From: Myxococcales bacterium
GTDB lineage: Bacteria; Myxococcota_A; Bradymonadia; Bradymonadales; Bradymonadaceae
Assembly (NCBI GenBank): GCA_007120615.1
Contig: SKNI01000474.1
Span: 1-16,224, forward strand
Length of the DNA stretch: 16,224 bases
Reading direction: 5' to 3'
In this document: positions 6,940 through 14,608 of the stretch, piece after piece
How the letters are laid out: each line of letters opens with the position of its first letter
Numbering within the stretch: the stretch's first letter is position 1
The notes under the pieces: generated by a model
The model's input: only the letters and a program-made list of their open reading frames with translations
What the model was told of the DNA's origin: nothing
The model's database searches: none
Translations under genes and position numbers: made by a program

Positions 6940-8997
6940 TTATTGCTGGGGTCGGATTAACTGGAAATAACGTTTGATATAGTAGCGATAGCCGTCGGGA
7001 ACGGCTTCCCGTTCCATGACTTCTTCGGCGATGTCGTGATAGTCGGCGTAGACGTCCTGGTAATCGGTGGTGGCGAAGCCTTCTTCGCTGGCGCTGCGGA
7101 TGATCTCGGAGCGGGAGCGGCCTTCCTCGGAGTCCTGTCCGCGTAATTCTTCGCGAATGTACTCGGCGTCCATCTCGTCGGCGACTTCGCCGGTCTCTTC
7201 GGCGCTGCCGCCGTGGCCGGCGCCTTCGCCGTCGCTACCTTCCCGGTCCTCGCCAGCTTCGGCATGCTCGCGATCGTCGGATGGTTCATCTCCACCCCCG
7301 TCGGAGGCTCCCTGTTGTTCGGTTCCTTCGGAGTCGGAGTCTTCGCCTTCTTCGCCCTGTTCGCCGCGGGCTCGGTCCATAAAGTCGCGCATCTGCTCTC
7401 CGCGCTGCTCGTCTTCTGAGGAGTCACTTCGAGACATGCTCTCGCGCATCTCTTCGAGTTGACGGCGGGCTTCCTCGCGCTGCTCGGATCGCTGGCGCTG
7501 GTTCTCCATCTCCTGGAGCTGGCGGGAGGCGTCGTCCATTTTTCGGCCGACCTCATTTCGGTAGTCCGGTTCGTCATCATCGGCGCCGTCATCGGGTCCG
7601 TCGGGGCCGCGTTCTTCGGGGGCGGGGTCACCCTGAGGGTCACCGTCTTGTTGTTCTCCGTCATCGCCCTCATCGCCGTCCTGGTGATCGGGACGTTGGG
7701 TCTCGCCTTCGGCGCCCTCGGTTGACTCGGCGGCCTGAGATTTTCGCATTTCATCGGCGGTCTCATCGATCTCGCGGGAGAGTTGCTCCAATTGTCTGCG
7801 GGCGGCGGACTCGCTGAATTCCTCTTTGTCCTGGGCGGCCTGCTCCATGGCATCTCGAGCGTCGTCGAGAAGATCTTGGTTTCTCTCCATCGAACCGTCA
7901 TCCATCTGGCTTAGCATTTCCTCGAATTTGTCGCGATGCTCTTCGAAGAGTTCCTCGAAGCGTTCCTCCTGGCCATCGAGATGATCGGCGAAGTGCTCCA
8001 GAAGGTCAGCCAGGCGCTCGGCCTGCTCCTCGGTGAGGTCATCGCTGTCGAGCTTATCGGCGAATTCCGAGAGGGCGTCGGCGGCTTTCTGGAAGTCTCC
8101 TTCGTCGAAGGCGTCCATGACCTCTTCTAATTCGGGGTGCTCGGCCAGGGTTTCGGCGTGTTCTTCTCGGATCTCGCGGGCGGCATCCGCCAGGGCTTCG
8201 GCTAAGAGGTCGAGCTCTTTTTGCTCGGTCTCGTCTCCGAAATGACGTTCCATGATCTCGTCGATGGCTTCCAAAAATTCGCGCTCCGAGATCTCGCGGG
8301 CTTCCACGGCATCGAGGAGGGCCTCAATCTCGTCGGCCAATTGCTCGGCCTGCTCATCGGGCAGCTCCGAGATGCGTCGGCGCAGCTCTCGGAGTCGGTC
8401 GCGCTCCAACTGGAGCGTGGTATCATCGAGAACCTGATTGTACTGAACGGTGAAGGGCTCGGGGAGTTCCTCGGTGTGGTCGGGGATGGGGATCAGACCG
8501 ACGACGATGACCGAGATCGCCACTGCTGCGAGGAGTCGGGTGTCGGCGGGATGTCGCCAGGGAGAAGCTTTGCGAGGATCGATGGTCTCGACGTGGCGCA
8601 GAGCATCGCGGAGTTGAGCCTCTACAAATTCCTGGTCGGCCCGCGAGAGATCATCACTTTTGGCCAGGGATACAGCAGTAGAGAGGCGGTCGTGGAGGCC
8701 GTGGGAGCGGTCGATGATCTGAGCAGCAGCAATAGCGTCGACCGGTTGTATCGCCCGAAGAGCAGCTGCGATCATCGTGAAGGCCACCGCTACCAGGGCC
8801 CAGAGCCACCAGGAGTCGGCCTCCATCCAGCCGGTACGCATGGCGGCGACGCCCACCCCGGCGATCATCAGGCCAAGACAGGCTCCTTCCACGGCGCCCA
8901 TAACGGATCGCTGCATTCGAAGGCGAGCCTTGAAGCGCTCGATCAAGCGCTCAATCGATTGCATTCCCGGTGATTGTCTGGAGGAGTTGGTCTTCAT
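6940..8997 (-). CDS. DUF4175-like membrane protein with coiled coil and acidic low-complexity region
   Basis: This 685-residue protein is first in the five-gene operon. Hydrophobic segments lie at about 34-53, 63-81 and 153-171, after a short basic N-terminus. From about 190 to 420 the chain is almost entirely charged helix (Glu, Asp, Arg, Leu and Ala rich) and should form coiled coils. Residues 421-478 and 545-610 are acidic, Gly/Gln-rich and probably disordered. A distinct C-terminal motif closes the protein: GFATTDYQDVYADYHDIAEE (640-659), then VPDGYRYYIKRYFQLIRP. That arrangement matches large membrane proteins that precede moxR in many Myxococcota and Planctomycetes operons, often labelled DUF4175; the family name is by resemblance only. 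Start ATG 8997 has a weak upstream site and ATG 8964 (M12) is an alternative. Length and low complexity make the middle prone to shadow ORFs. Confidence 0.88.
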   Translation of the reverse strand: MKTNSSRQSPGMQSIERLIERFKARLRMQRSVMGAVEGACLGLMIAGVGVAAMRTGWMEADSWWLWALVAVAFTMIAAALRAIQPVDAIAAAQIIDRSHGLHDRLSTAVSLAKSDDLSRADQEFVEAQLRDALRHVETIDPRKASPWRHPADTRLLAAVAISVIVVGLIPIPDHTEELPEPFTVQYNQVLDDTTLQLERDRLRELRRRISELPDEQAEQLADEIEALLDAVEAREISEREFLEAIDEIMERHFGDETEQKELDLLAEALADAAREIREEHAETLAEHPELEEVMDAFDEGDFQKAADALSEFADKLDSDDLTEEQAERLADLLEHFADHLDGQEERFEELFEEHRDKFEEMLSQMDDGSMERNQDLLDDARDAMEQAAQDKEEFSESAARRQLEQLSREIDETADEMRKSQAAESTEGAEGETQRPDHQDGDEGDDGEQQDGDPQGDPAPEERGPDGPDDGADDDEPDYRNEVGRKMDDASRQLQEMENQRQRSEQREEARRQLEEMRESMSRSDSSEDEQRGEQMRDFMDRARGEQGEEGEDSDSEGTEQQGASDGGGDEPSDDREHAEAGEDREGSDGEGAGHGGSAEETGEVADEMDAEYIREELRGQDSEEGRSRSEIIRSASEEGFATTDYQDVYADYHDIAEEVMEREAVPDGYRYYIKRYFQLIRPQQ

Positions 8998-9033
8998 AAT
9001 TGCGGTCTGGCCTTCTCAGTAATGCGGCAATGG

Positions 9034-9056
9034 AAAAACCCTTGAGTACAAAGGCT
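9034..9056 (-). terminator. Candidate intrinsic terminator after the AsmA/GT51 gene
   Basis: Read on the minus strand, CCTTTG-TACT-CAAGGG forms a 6-bp stem (one G-U pair) with a 4-nt loop, extendable by two weak pairs, followed at once by five T. It lies about 28 bp after the stop of the upstream gene and about 37 bp before the DUF4175-like start. The stem is short, so termination may be partial and read-through into the envelope operon is possible. Confidence 0.45.
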
Positions 9057-9083
9057 CACGCTTAGACGTAGTATTCCACGAAT

Positions 9084-12000
9084 TTAATCAAAAAGAGCGG
9101 GTTCTTCGGTCGGATCGGGCTGAATTTGAGCGTCCTCAATCTCGGCTTCATCGTCGGGAGGGTTTTGTTGCAGATCATCGACCTCGGGCTCATCTTCGGG
9201 TTCACCTTCAGCGAATTGACGAAGCAGGGGCTCTCCATCCTCGGGGAAATAAAATTCGGGCCGGTCATCTAAGGCGAAGTCGCGCTCTTCTTCGGTGATT
9301 CGGTCCCGATGATACATGGCGCGAATATAGCGCGCCATGCGATTGAACCAGAAGGGAGGAATCGAGCCTCGATCGTAGTGAGCATGGTGGCGCTTGGGGC
9401 TGGGGACGATGCTGACCAGCCAGGCGACCTCGGAGACGGTGAGAGCATCGGGGCGTTTGCCAAAATAATGGACCGAGGCATCGTGGATACCAAAGACCCC
9501 GGGGCCGAACTCAATGATATTGAGGTAGAGCTCCATGAGTCGCTCTTTGGGGATATCGGCGACGCTCTCCATCAGCCAGACCAGGGTGACCTCCTGTAAC
9601 TTTCGAGAGAGGACTCGACTGCGATCGAGAAAGAGATTTTTGGCCAATTGCATGCTGATGGTGCTGGCGCCCCGGACGAATCGGCCGGCGTTGATATTGG
9701 TCTGTACCGAGGTGCGGATGGCCAGAAAGTTAAACCCGCGGTGGGTAAAGAAATTGGTGTCCTCGGTGGTCATGATCGCCCGCGGCAGATAGGGCGAGAT
9801 ATGATGAAGGGGAACGTATATGTATTCTCCGTAGCGTTCGGGATCGATGTGGACTTGGAGTTGGTGATAGGGAAGAGGCTCGGGCTCTTGATAGCGCAGG
9901 ATATCGTCATCATCGTCGGGTGACTGCTCGCCCCAATTCTGCCAGAACGGCGCCGGAGTCGGGGCAGAAGGAGTGTCGTCCCAGGGTTTCGGCGCGGCCT
10001 GGTTGATGGCATGAGGGGTCAACCAGTATTCGGGGCTCTCCAGGACTTCATAGCTCATGCCAAGGCCGTGACTGGAGGTGGGAACGGGAGGCCAGTCTCG
10101 GCGCCGGCGGATGCGATCGATTCGCTCCAGATCCAGGGGGGTATTCTCCAACATCCAGGTCGCCGGGGTCGGTCGCATTGCGGGAATCTGGACGGTGCGC
10201 TCGAAGAAGACCTCGCGCTCTCGGTACTTCATATTGGCTTTCCACTCGTCGACGATGGTGTGTTCAAACTCGTCGGTGAGCTTAAAGACGTCCACGGCGT
10301 CCGGCAGGTAGAGGACCTTAAAGTCCGGAGAGAGGCGGACATCGGCGTTCCACCGCATGTGGCGCGCTTCATAAAAGGGAACTTCCAGATCGAATTTCCA
10401 CGTCAGCGCCCCGGCCATCTCGGTGCCGTCGAATCCCCCGCGGAGGGCGGCGGGGATGGCATCGATGATATCGGAGAGAGGCGTGGATTTGAGGTCGACT
10501 CCCAGGGTGGCGCGATTGGGCATGGCGGTGCCATCGAGGCCGTGAAGAGCGAAGTGAAAGTCGGCCTGGACTTCGCCGAGTCGGGCCGTCGCCTCTTCGA
10601 TGACAAACGCACCAGTGGAAGGCGGCTGTGGTTCGTCATCGTCGTCATCTGCTTCTTCGGTGTCCACCGGTAAGTCCTGCGCCGCCAGCTCTTCGTCGAG
10701 CTCGTCCTCAGCGTCTTCCACCACCGAGGAGCCTTTGTCGATGAGTTTTGGCGGCGGCACCGATTCCGAGGGATCGTAATAGCCGGCGAGTTGAAGGCTG
10801 GTGGATGGAACCTCGACGGGATCGGCAGCAAAGGAGAGGAAGTGAACCCGGGTGTCTGTCGCGGAGAAAAAGCCGTCGAATCGGGTGACCTGCTCGACCC
10901 CGCCGTTATTGCTGACTTTCATTGTGGCCGTGATCTCTCCGCCGTGAAGACGGTCGGCGACCATGGAGCCGCCCAGTTGGGCGAGGTGGGCCAATTGGAG
11001 GTTGTCGATATCGATATTGGCGTTCCAGTCTCCGCGACGATAAGGGATGGAGAAATCGATGTCGGTGCGGCCTTTTTCGTCATCGGCTTCGGTCTGAAAT
11101 TGCATCTTCCCTTCCAAAACGCCCTGGATGGGGCGGTGGCGCAATTCGATGAGATCGCCGCGAACTTCGAAATGGGACGCCGGACGAGTCAGATTCTCGT
11201 GGGTTCGAGCATCGTCGACGACGAAGCGAAAATCTCGCAACGTGGTCTGGTGAGGGAGGTAGTTGGCGATCCAGTTTTGAATGGGGAGCGCAGCCAGGCG
11301 ATCCCGAAGAGATGGGGCTGGTTGCGGCTCGTCATCGGCCTGCGAAGGATCGTCATCCTCATCGTCATCGGCTCGGCTGCGAGCGATATTCTCGGTGATG
11401 GTTTTGGCTGTGGCCTCAACGGTGAAAGCCGAGGGCTGGCGCGCGATGGCGTATAATTCTGAGAAGTTTGACGCTCCCTGAGCGCTGTATTCGAGAAAGA
11501 GCCGGGCACCATCGACCTGGAACTCCAACAGCGATATCTCCGAGGGAGAGCGGACCCATTCATCGAGTTGAACGACCACGCGGTCAGCTCCGGCCAGGGG
11601 ATGAGGTTCGTCGCTGAGTCGGGAGTAGAGGGCGGGGGCGACGAGCCTGGCTGTGAAGTCATCCTCCACGGCAACACCGGCGATGGAGAGTTCCACAAAG
11701 GGAAGTTGGCTCAGATTTGCGATGCGAAGTTCTGGCGTAAGATCGATGATGAATGTGGAGCGGTCGACGGGAATTCGGAGGTTTCCGGAGAGCTCGATTT
11801 TCTCAGGAAGTTGTCGGTCGGGGGTATTGTTGGGAGCGATGTCGATGGAGGTGGAGAAGGGAGCCGACTCCCGATCGCCGGTCATCGAGAAGTGGGCGGT
11901 GTGGATGCGGTCGACAGGCCAGGGGAGGGCGTCGTCGTGATGGGTAAACTCCACAGTGGCGTCGCGGATATCAACATCGGGATATTGACCTCCGAAGTGA

Positions 12001-12551
12001 CGAAGAAGCCGCTCTACCCGGTCTGTGAGATCGGTGGGGCGGGCGGTGATATCGTCGTCGCCGGTGTCGTCGCTCTCGGAGGCCGGACGGTCGAGGAGTT
12101 CATCGACAAAGCTCGAACCATCGGCCCGCCGATGGACGACGAAATGAATGCCCTCCATTTCGATACCGGAGGCAGCGGGGCGTCCCCGGGCCGCTTCCAG
12201 GAGGGCAACGGAGAGCCGAATCTCATCGATATTTCCGAGATTCTCCCCGCCTTCGGGAAGGGAAATCTCAATGTCTCGAAGAAGGAGCCCATCGAGTCCG
12301 GTGGTCTCGATTACCCCCACCTCTACGGAGAGGCCGGCCCGGGTTTCGAGCTGGGCCAGTTCCTTTCGAAGGAGGTTTTCCGTCAGCCGAGGGGTCAACA
12401 ACCATGCCGAGATCGCCATGAGAATAGCGAGCACGGCGATGACCCCCCCGATAATCAGGAGGCGCCGGGTGCGTCCTGAACGGACTTTTCCGGAAGAATT
12501 ATCCATCGGCGATCGACCCATCAAAAAAGAAGCTCTCAGGTGGGGACGCAC
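9084..12551 (-). CDS. AsmA-like domain fused to a GT51 peptidoglycan glycosyltransferase
   Basis: The protein is 1155 residues. A membrane helix at about 31-52 is followed by a typical AsmA/TamB-like N-terminal pattern (RAGLSVEVGVIETTGLDGLL at 71-90, then SGIEMEGIHFVVHRRADGSS). A long beta-rich region extends to about 790, broken by acidic linkers at 394-413, 611-642 and 879-884. Residues 905-1080 are a complete GT51 glycosyltransferase: EDTNFFTHRG (930-939, catalytic Glu E930), RGASTISMQLAKNLF (960-974), RKLQE (983-987), KERLMELYLNIIEFGPGVFG (1002-1021) and YFGKRP. No transpeptidase domain follows; the C-terminus (1103-1155) is an acidic tail. It should polymerise lipid II in the periplasm. 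The longest frame starts with GTG 12551; in-frame ATGs at 12521 and 12506 still precede the helix and are equally credible. Confidence 0.93.
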   Translation of the reverse strand: MRPHLRASFLMGRSPMDNSSGKVRSGRTRRLLIIGGVIAVLAILMAISAWLLTPRLTENLLRKELAQLETRAGLSVEVGVIETTGLDGLLLRDIEISLPEGGENLGNIDEIRLSVALLEAARGRPAASGIEMEGIHFVVHRRADGSSFVDELLDRPASESDDTGDDDITARPTDLTDRVERLLRHFGGQYPDVDIRDATVEFTHHDDALPWPVDRIHTAHFSMTGDRESAPFSTSIDIAPNNTPDRQLPEKIELSGNLRIPVDRSTFIIDLTPELRIANLSQLPFVELSIAGVAVEDDFTARLVAPALYSRLSDEPHPLAGADRVVVQLDEWVRSPSEISLLEFQVDGARLFLEYSAQGASNFSELYAIARQPSAFTVEATAKTITENIARSRADDDEDDDPSQADDEPQPAPSLRDRLAALPIQNWIANYLPHQTTLRDFRFVVDDARTHENLTRPASHFEVRGDLIELRHRPIQGVLEGKMQFQTEADDEKGRTDIDFSIPYRRGDWNANIDIDNLQLAHLAQLGGSMVADRLHGGEITATMKVSNNGGVEQVTRFDGFFSATDTRVHFLSFAADPVEVPSTSLQLAGYYDPSESVPPPKLIDKGSSVVEDAEDELDEELAAQDLPVDTEEADDDDDEPQPPSTGAFVIEEATARLGEVQADFHFALHGLDGTAMPNRATLGVDLKSTPLSDIIDAIPAALRGGFDGTEMAGALTWKFDLEVPFYEARHMRWNADVRLSPDFKVLYLPDAVDVFKLTDEFEHTIVDEWKANMKYREREVFFERTVQIPAMRPTPATWMLENTPLDLERIDRIRRRRDWPPVPTSSHGLGMSYEVLESPEYWLTPHAINQAAPKPWDDTPSAPTPAPFWQNWGEQSPDDDDDILRYQEPEPLPYHQLQVHIDPERYGEYIYVPLHHISPYLPRAIMTTEDTNFFTHRGFNFLAIRTSVQTNINAGRFVRGASTISMQLAKNLFLDRSRVLSRKLQEVTLVWLMESVADIPKERLMELYLNIIEFGPGVFGIHDASVHYFGKRPDALTVSEVAWLVSIVPSPKRHHAHYDRGSIPPFWFNRMARYIRAMYHRDRITEEERDFALDDRPEFYFPEDGEPLLRQFAEGEPEDEPEVDDLQQNPPDDEAEIEDAQIQPDPTEEPALFD

Positions 12552-12559
12552 GCCGGCCC

Positions 12560-12571
12560 ATCACCCGTGAT
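12560..12571. promoter_or_regulatory. Inverted repeat ATCAC-CC-GTGAT, candidate operator or 5' UTR hairpin
   Basis: Two perfect 5-bp arms flank a 2-bp centre. The site sits where transcription from the candidate promoter at 12577-12603 would begin, just before the GTG of the AsmA/GT51 gene. A repressor site is possible; the arms are short enough that chance cannot be excluded. Confidence 0.3.
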
Positions 12572-12576
12572 CAGGA

Positions 12577-12603
12577 ATTATCGCAATCAGGGGGATAAAT
12601 CAA
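12577..12603 (-). promoter_or_regulatory. Candidate promoter for the AsmA/GT51 gene
   Basis: On the minus strand GATAAT (12582-12577) matches five of six -10 bases and is preceded by TGC, giving an extended -10. TTGATT (12603-12598) is a fair -35 but the spacer is only 15 bp. Predicted start near 12570. The 109-bp gap between the lipoprotein stop and this gene holds no clear terminator. Confidence 0.4.
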
Positions 12604-12660
12604 AGCGCACTCTGAGAAATGACCACCGTAGATCGCAGAAAAATCGCAAACTGTCGACTC

Positions 12661-14379
12661 TCAACCACAGGAGACGTCGCCGCTACCGGTGGCCACACAG
12701 CAGGCGTCGTCGCCGGCGATAATGCATTGGCCGCCCCCGCCGCAATTATCACCGCAGCCAGAAACGGTTTCACGGGTTTCATTGGTGCCCACATAGACGC
12801 ATTCATTTGCTGAGCATTCAGCCACGTAGCGCTCCTCTGTAACGCACCGACAGGGAGTGGCATGAGCGGCGTGCTGATCATCTCGACAGCAAGGGGAGTC
12901 CTCTACGACTCTCCAGTCGTCGGGCAGCTCTGTGCAATCCTGACATGATTCACAGCCGCAGTCTCCATCGGATCCGGAGCAGCGGTCCACCGGTTCGCAG
13001 GTGGTTCCGTCACAGGTTCCTCCGGAATGGCACGCGCCCACACCGCCGGTGCAGCTCGATCCGTCGGGGTTGAGGGTGCAGGTAAAGTAGATCGTCCGGG
13101 ATTGCTCTTCGCAGGGTTGGTTAGCGTCGTCGCAGACCCATACGTCGCAAGTATGAGCCTGGATGCCATCGGAGCTGCATTGCCCCGGGGTTTGCGGCTC
13201 ACATGCTCCTGTGGAGGTGCACGAAGAGAGGTCGATATTGGATGCGGTTCCGGTTTGAGTACTCACACATTGTTGCTCGGAGCAATCGTAGAATCGGTTC
13301 TCGAGCTCAAAGCAGTCTTGGCCGGGGGCGATCTGATCGGGGCAGGACTGGGTGGAGAGGAAATATCTTCCATCCTGGTCTCCGCAGTCGCTACAGCTGG
13401 AACAACCACAACTTCCCTTGTCGCCGGCACAGGGGATGCTGCAGGTACCGCTTTCGCAGGTGGACTGAACAGGAGAGCTGCAGGAGGCAAATGGCTGGAG
13501 TTCACAGGCCAAGCCGTCCTGATTTCCGGCATCGCAGAAGTCTTCCTCAGTGGTCTGGGTCGAGGTGGGCTCACATTCGGTGGCACCCTCTTCACAGGTC
13601 CACTCGGTGCAGCTTCGAGTGCGCTGGCCCTGGGGTTCACAGGAAGTAAGTGGGATGCATTCGGACCAATCACTGCAGTCATTTGTGCAGTCCGAACAAT
13701 TGGCCTCTTCTTCCACGGTGAGGGTCACCTGGGAGCAATCATCTTCGAGGCAAAATTCGTAGGTGCGCTCTTCGGTGTCGCAGCTGCAGGCCTGGCCGCC
13801 AACGCAGCAGGGCTCGGAGTCGGTGACGACGACATCGATTACTTCTGCGCAATCATCGCAAAAGTTGAGCTCAAGAGTGCCGTCGCAGGCGCTCTGTGTG
13901 GTTTCACATTGAGCATCGAGGGTGGCGCAGACCTCTTCGCCGGTCTGGTCATCGCAGCCAACGCATTCGGAGTCGGGGGAACAAAATGGGGTCTCCCCTC
14001 CACAACTCCCGCAGGTGAAGGAGACCGTATCTCCGCAACCATCATCGGCGGAGTGGGTTCCACATTCATAGCCCATATCGGAGCAATAATCTGTTTCTGT
14101 GACGGGATTGCAGACGTCTTCTTCGATGTCCTCCTCGACGTCAGAAACAGCATCGGGTTGGTCGGCATCGGGTTGGTCGGCGTCGATAGCACCGGCGTCG
14201 AGATCATCGCCGACGGTCCAGAAACCATCCTGGCAGGTCTGAGTACCCTGAACCTGGCCCTCGTCCTGGCAGCGAACCTGGGAGAGCTCCGCTGAATCGT
14301 AGGAACACGCGCCTCCGAGAAGTATCAGAACCACGGCGAAGGAGCAGAGAAGTTTTGGATAAGAAAAAAGGTGGTACAC
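12661..14379 (-). CDS. Cysteine-rich lipoprotein with internal repeats and a thrombospondin-1-like motif
   Basis: This 572-residue protein has a lipoprotein signal: hydrophobic residues 9-22, then lipobox LGGAC with the acylated cysteine at C25. An acidic linker (59-89) contains DADQP twice. The rest is cysteine-rich: 74 Cys in total by hand count, about 13%. Three related segments recur near 174-240, 324-387 and 474-546. Each has a CxxC cluster, then a Cys pair or single Cys, a short [ET/N]-E/N-R-x-Y stretch and another Cys. Residues 247-346 and 393-497 also look like a ~100-residue duplication (CEPQ, a W-x-C, then GSCGCSSCSDC versus GDCGCESCQDC). DWSEC (237-241) followed by GQRTRSC (251-257) resembles a thrombospondin type-1 repeat. 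GTG start 14379 is favoured by GAGGAA 6 nt upstream. I do not recognise a function; it is probably a disulfide-stabilised surface or periplasmic protein. Confidence 0.88.
   Translation of the reverse strand: MYHLFSYPKLLCSFAVVLILLGGACSYDSAELSQVRCQDEGQVQGTQTCQDGFWTVGDDLDAGAIDADQPDADQPDAVSDVEEDIEEDVCNPVTETDYCSDMGYECGTHSADDGCGDTVSFTCGSCGGETPFCSPDSECVGCDDQTGEEVCATLDAQCETTQSACDGTLELNFCDDCAEVIDVVVTDSEPCCVGGQACSCDTEERTYEFCLEDDCSQVTLTVEEEANCSDCTNDCSDWSECIPLTSCEPQGQRTRSCTEWTCEEGATECEPTSTQTTEEDFCDAGNQDGLACELQPFASCSSPVQSTCESGTCSIPCAGDKGSCGCSSCSDCGDQDGRYFLSTQSCPDQIAPGQDCFELENRFYDCSEQQCVSTQTGTASNIDLSSCTSTGACEPQTPGQCSSDGIQAHTCDVWVCDDANQPCEEQSRTIYFTCTLNPDGSSCTGGVGACHSGGTCDGTTCEPVDRCSGSDGDCGCESCQDCTELPDDWRVVEDSPCCRDDQHAAHATPCRCVTEERYVAECSANECVYVGTNETRETVSGCGDNCGGGGQCIIAGDDACCVATGSGDVSCG
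14150..14179. repeat. 15-bp direct repeat encoding DADQP twice
   Basis: Two identical 15-bp units lie head to tail (14150-14164 and 14165-14179) inside the linker of the Cys-rich lipoprotein. Because 15 is divisible by three, slippage would change linker length without breaking the frame. Confidence 0.8.
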
Positions 14380-14384
14380 GGGGT

Positions 14385-14390
14385 TTCCTC
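14385..14390 (-). promoter_or_regulatory. Ribosome binding site deciding the GTG start of the Cys-rich lipoprotein
   Basis: GAGGAA on the minus strand lies 5 nt (CCCC plus A) before the GTG at 14379. It supports the non-ATG start, which also gives a well-formed lipoprotein signal peptide. Confidence 0.7.
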
Positions 14391-14402
14391 AGAGCAAATA
14401 CA

Positions 14403-14431
14403 ATTTTAGCCGGAAGCCTCATTATGGTGAA
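14403..14431 (-). promoter_or_regulatory. Candidate sigma-70-type promoter for the Cys-rich lipoprotein
   Basis: On the minus strand TTCACC (14431-14426, four of six) and TAAAAT (14408-14403, five of six) are separated by 17 bp. Transcription would begin near 14396, leaving a 5' UTR of about 17 nt that holds the Shine-Dalgarno. Confidence 0.5.
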
Positions 14432-14517
14432 GTGTAGTCGAATTCGGAGGGCCGGTACAAGTTCGAGATCCTCGCGCCTGAGAATGGGTGGGATCACAAG
14501 CCAGCTTGACTTCTTGG

Positions 14518-14540
14518 TGCCATAGGGCAATCTTTTGCCC
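14518..14540. other. Overlapping alternative hairpins in the divergent intergenic region
   Basis: GGGCAA-TCTT-TTGCCC (14525-14540) is a perfect 6-bp stem with a 4-nt loop. An upstream TGCC (14518-14521) can pair with part of the same left arm (GGCA, 14526-14529), so the two stems exclude each other. There is no T-run on either strand, so it is not a simple terminator. It lies about 70 bp before the 95-residue gene. Confidence 0.35.
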
Positions 14541-14608
14541 AAGACTGGCGGGGGAGAGGTCCGCCGGTAGAGCCGAATGAGCATTCCCTGTCCCCTGGTG
14601 AGGCAGTT

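Noticed and set aside
7213..7725. Hydrophobic, membrane-protein-like plus-strand frames
   Set aside because: These are reverse reading of Asp/Glu/Gln-rich codons, which yields Val/Leu/Ile/Phe; they are not genes.
6957..7901. 314-codon minus-strand frame inside the DUF4175-like gene
   Set aside because: It is a shifted frame of the low-complexity coding region, giving a Pro/Lys/Thr-rich product with no structure.
8221..8973. 250-codon plus-strand frame opposite the DUF4175-like N-terminus
   Set aside because: It is a composition-driven antisense shadow; the minus strand has membrane helices and operon context.
11568..12479. 303-codon plus-strand frame opposite the AsmA-like region
   Set aside because: There is no recognisable domain, and the minus strand has a membrane helix and AsmA-like pattern in the same interval.
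13027..14295. 422-codon open frame on the plus strand
   Set aside because: It is antisense to the Cys-rich lipoprotein. Cys codons read as Ala or Thr in reverse, giving an Ala/Gly-rich, domain-free product. The minus-strand gene has a lipobox, a promoter and a Shine-Dalgarno.
14506..14534. TTGACT as a -35 for the plus-strand operon
   Set aside because: No acceptable -10 lies 16-18 bp downstream; the candidates match only two or three bases and fall in the hairpin.
14204..14584. 126-codon minus-strand frame overlapping the lipoprotein start
   Set aside because: It has an Arg/Pro-rich shifted-frame product, and it spans the promoter and ribosome site of the better-supported gene.
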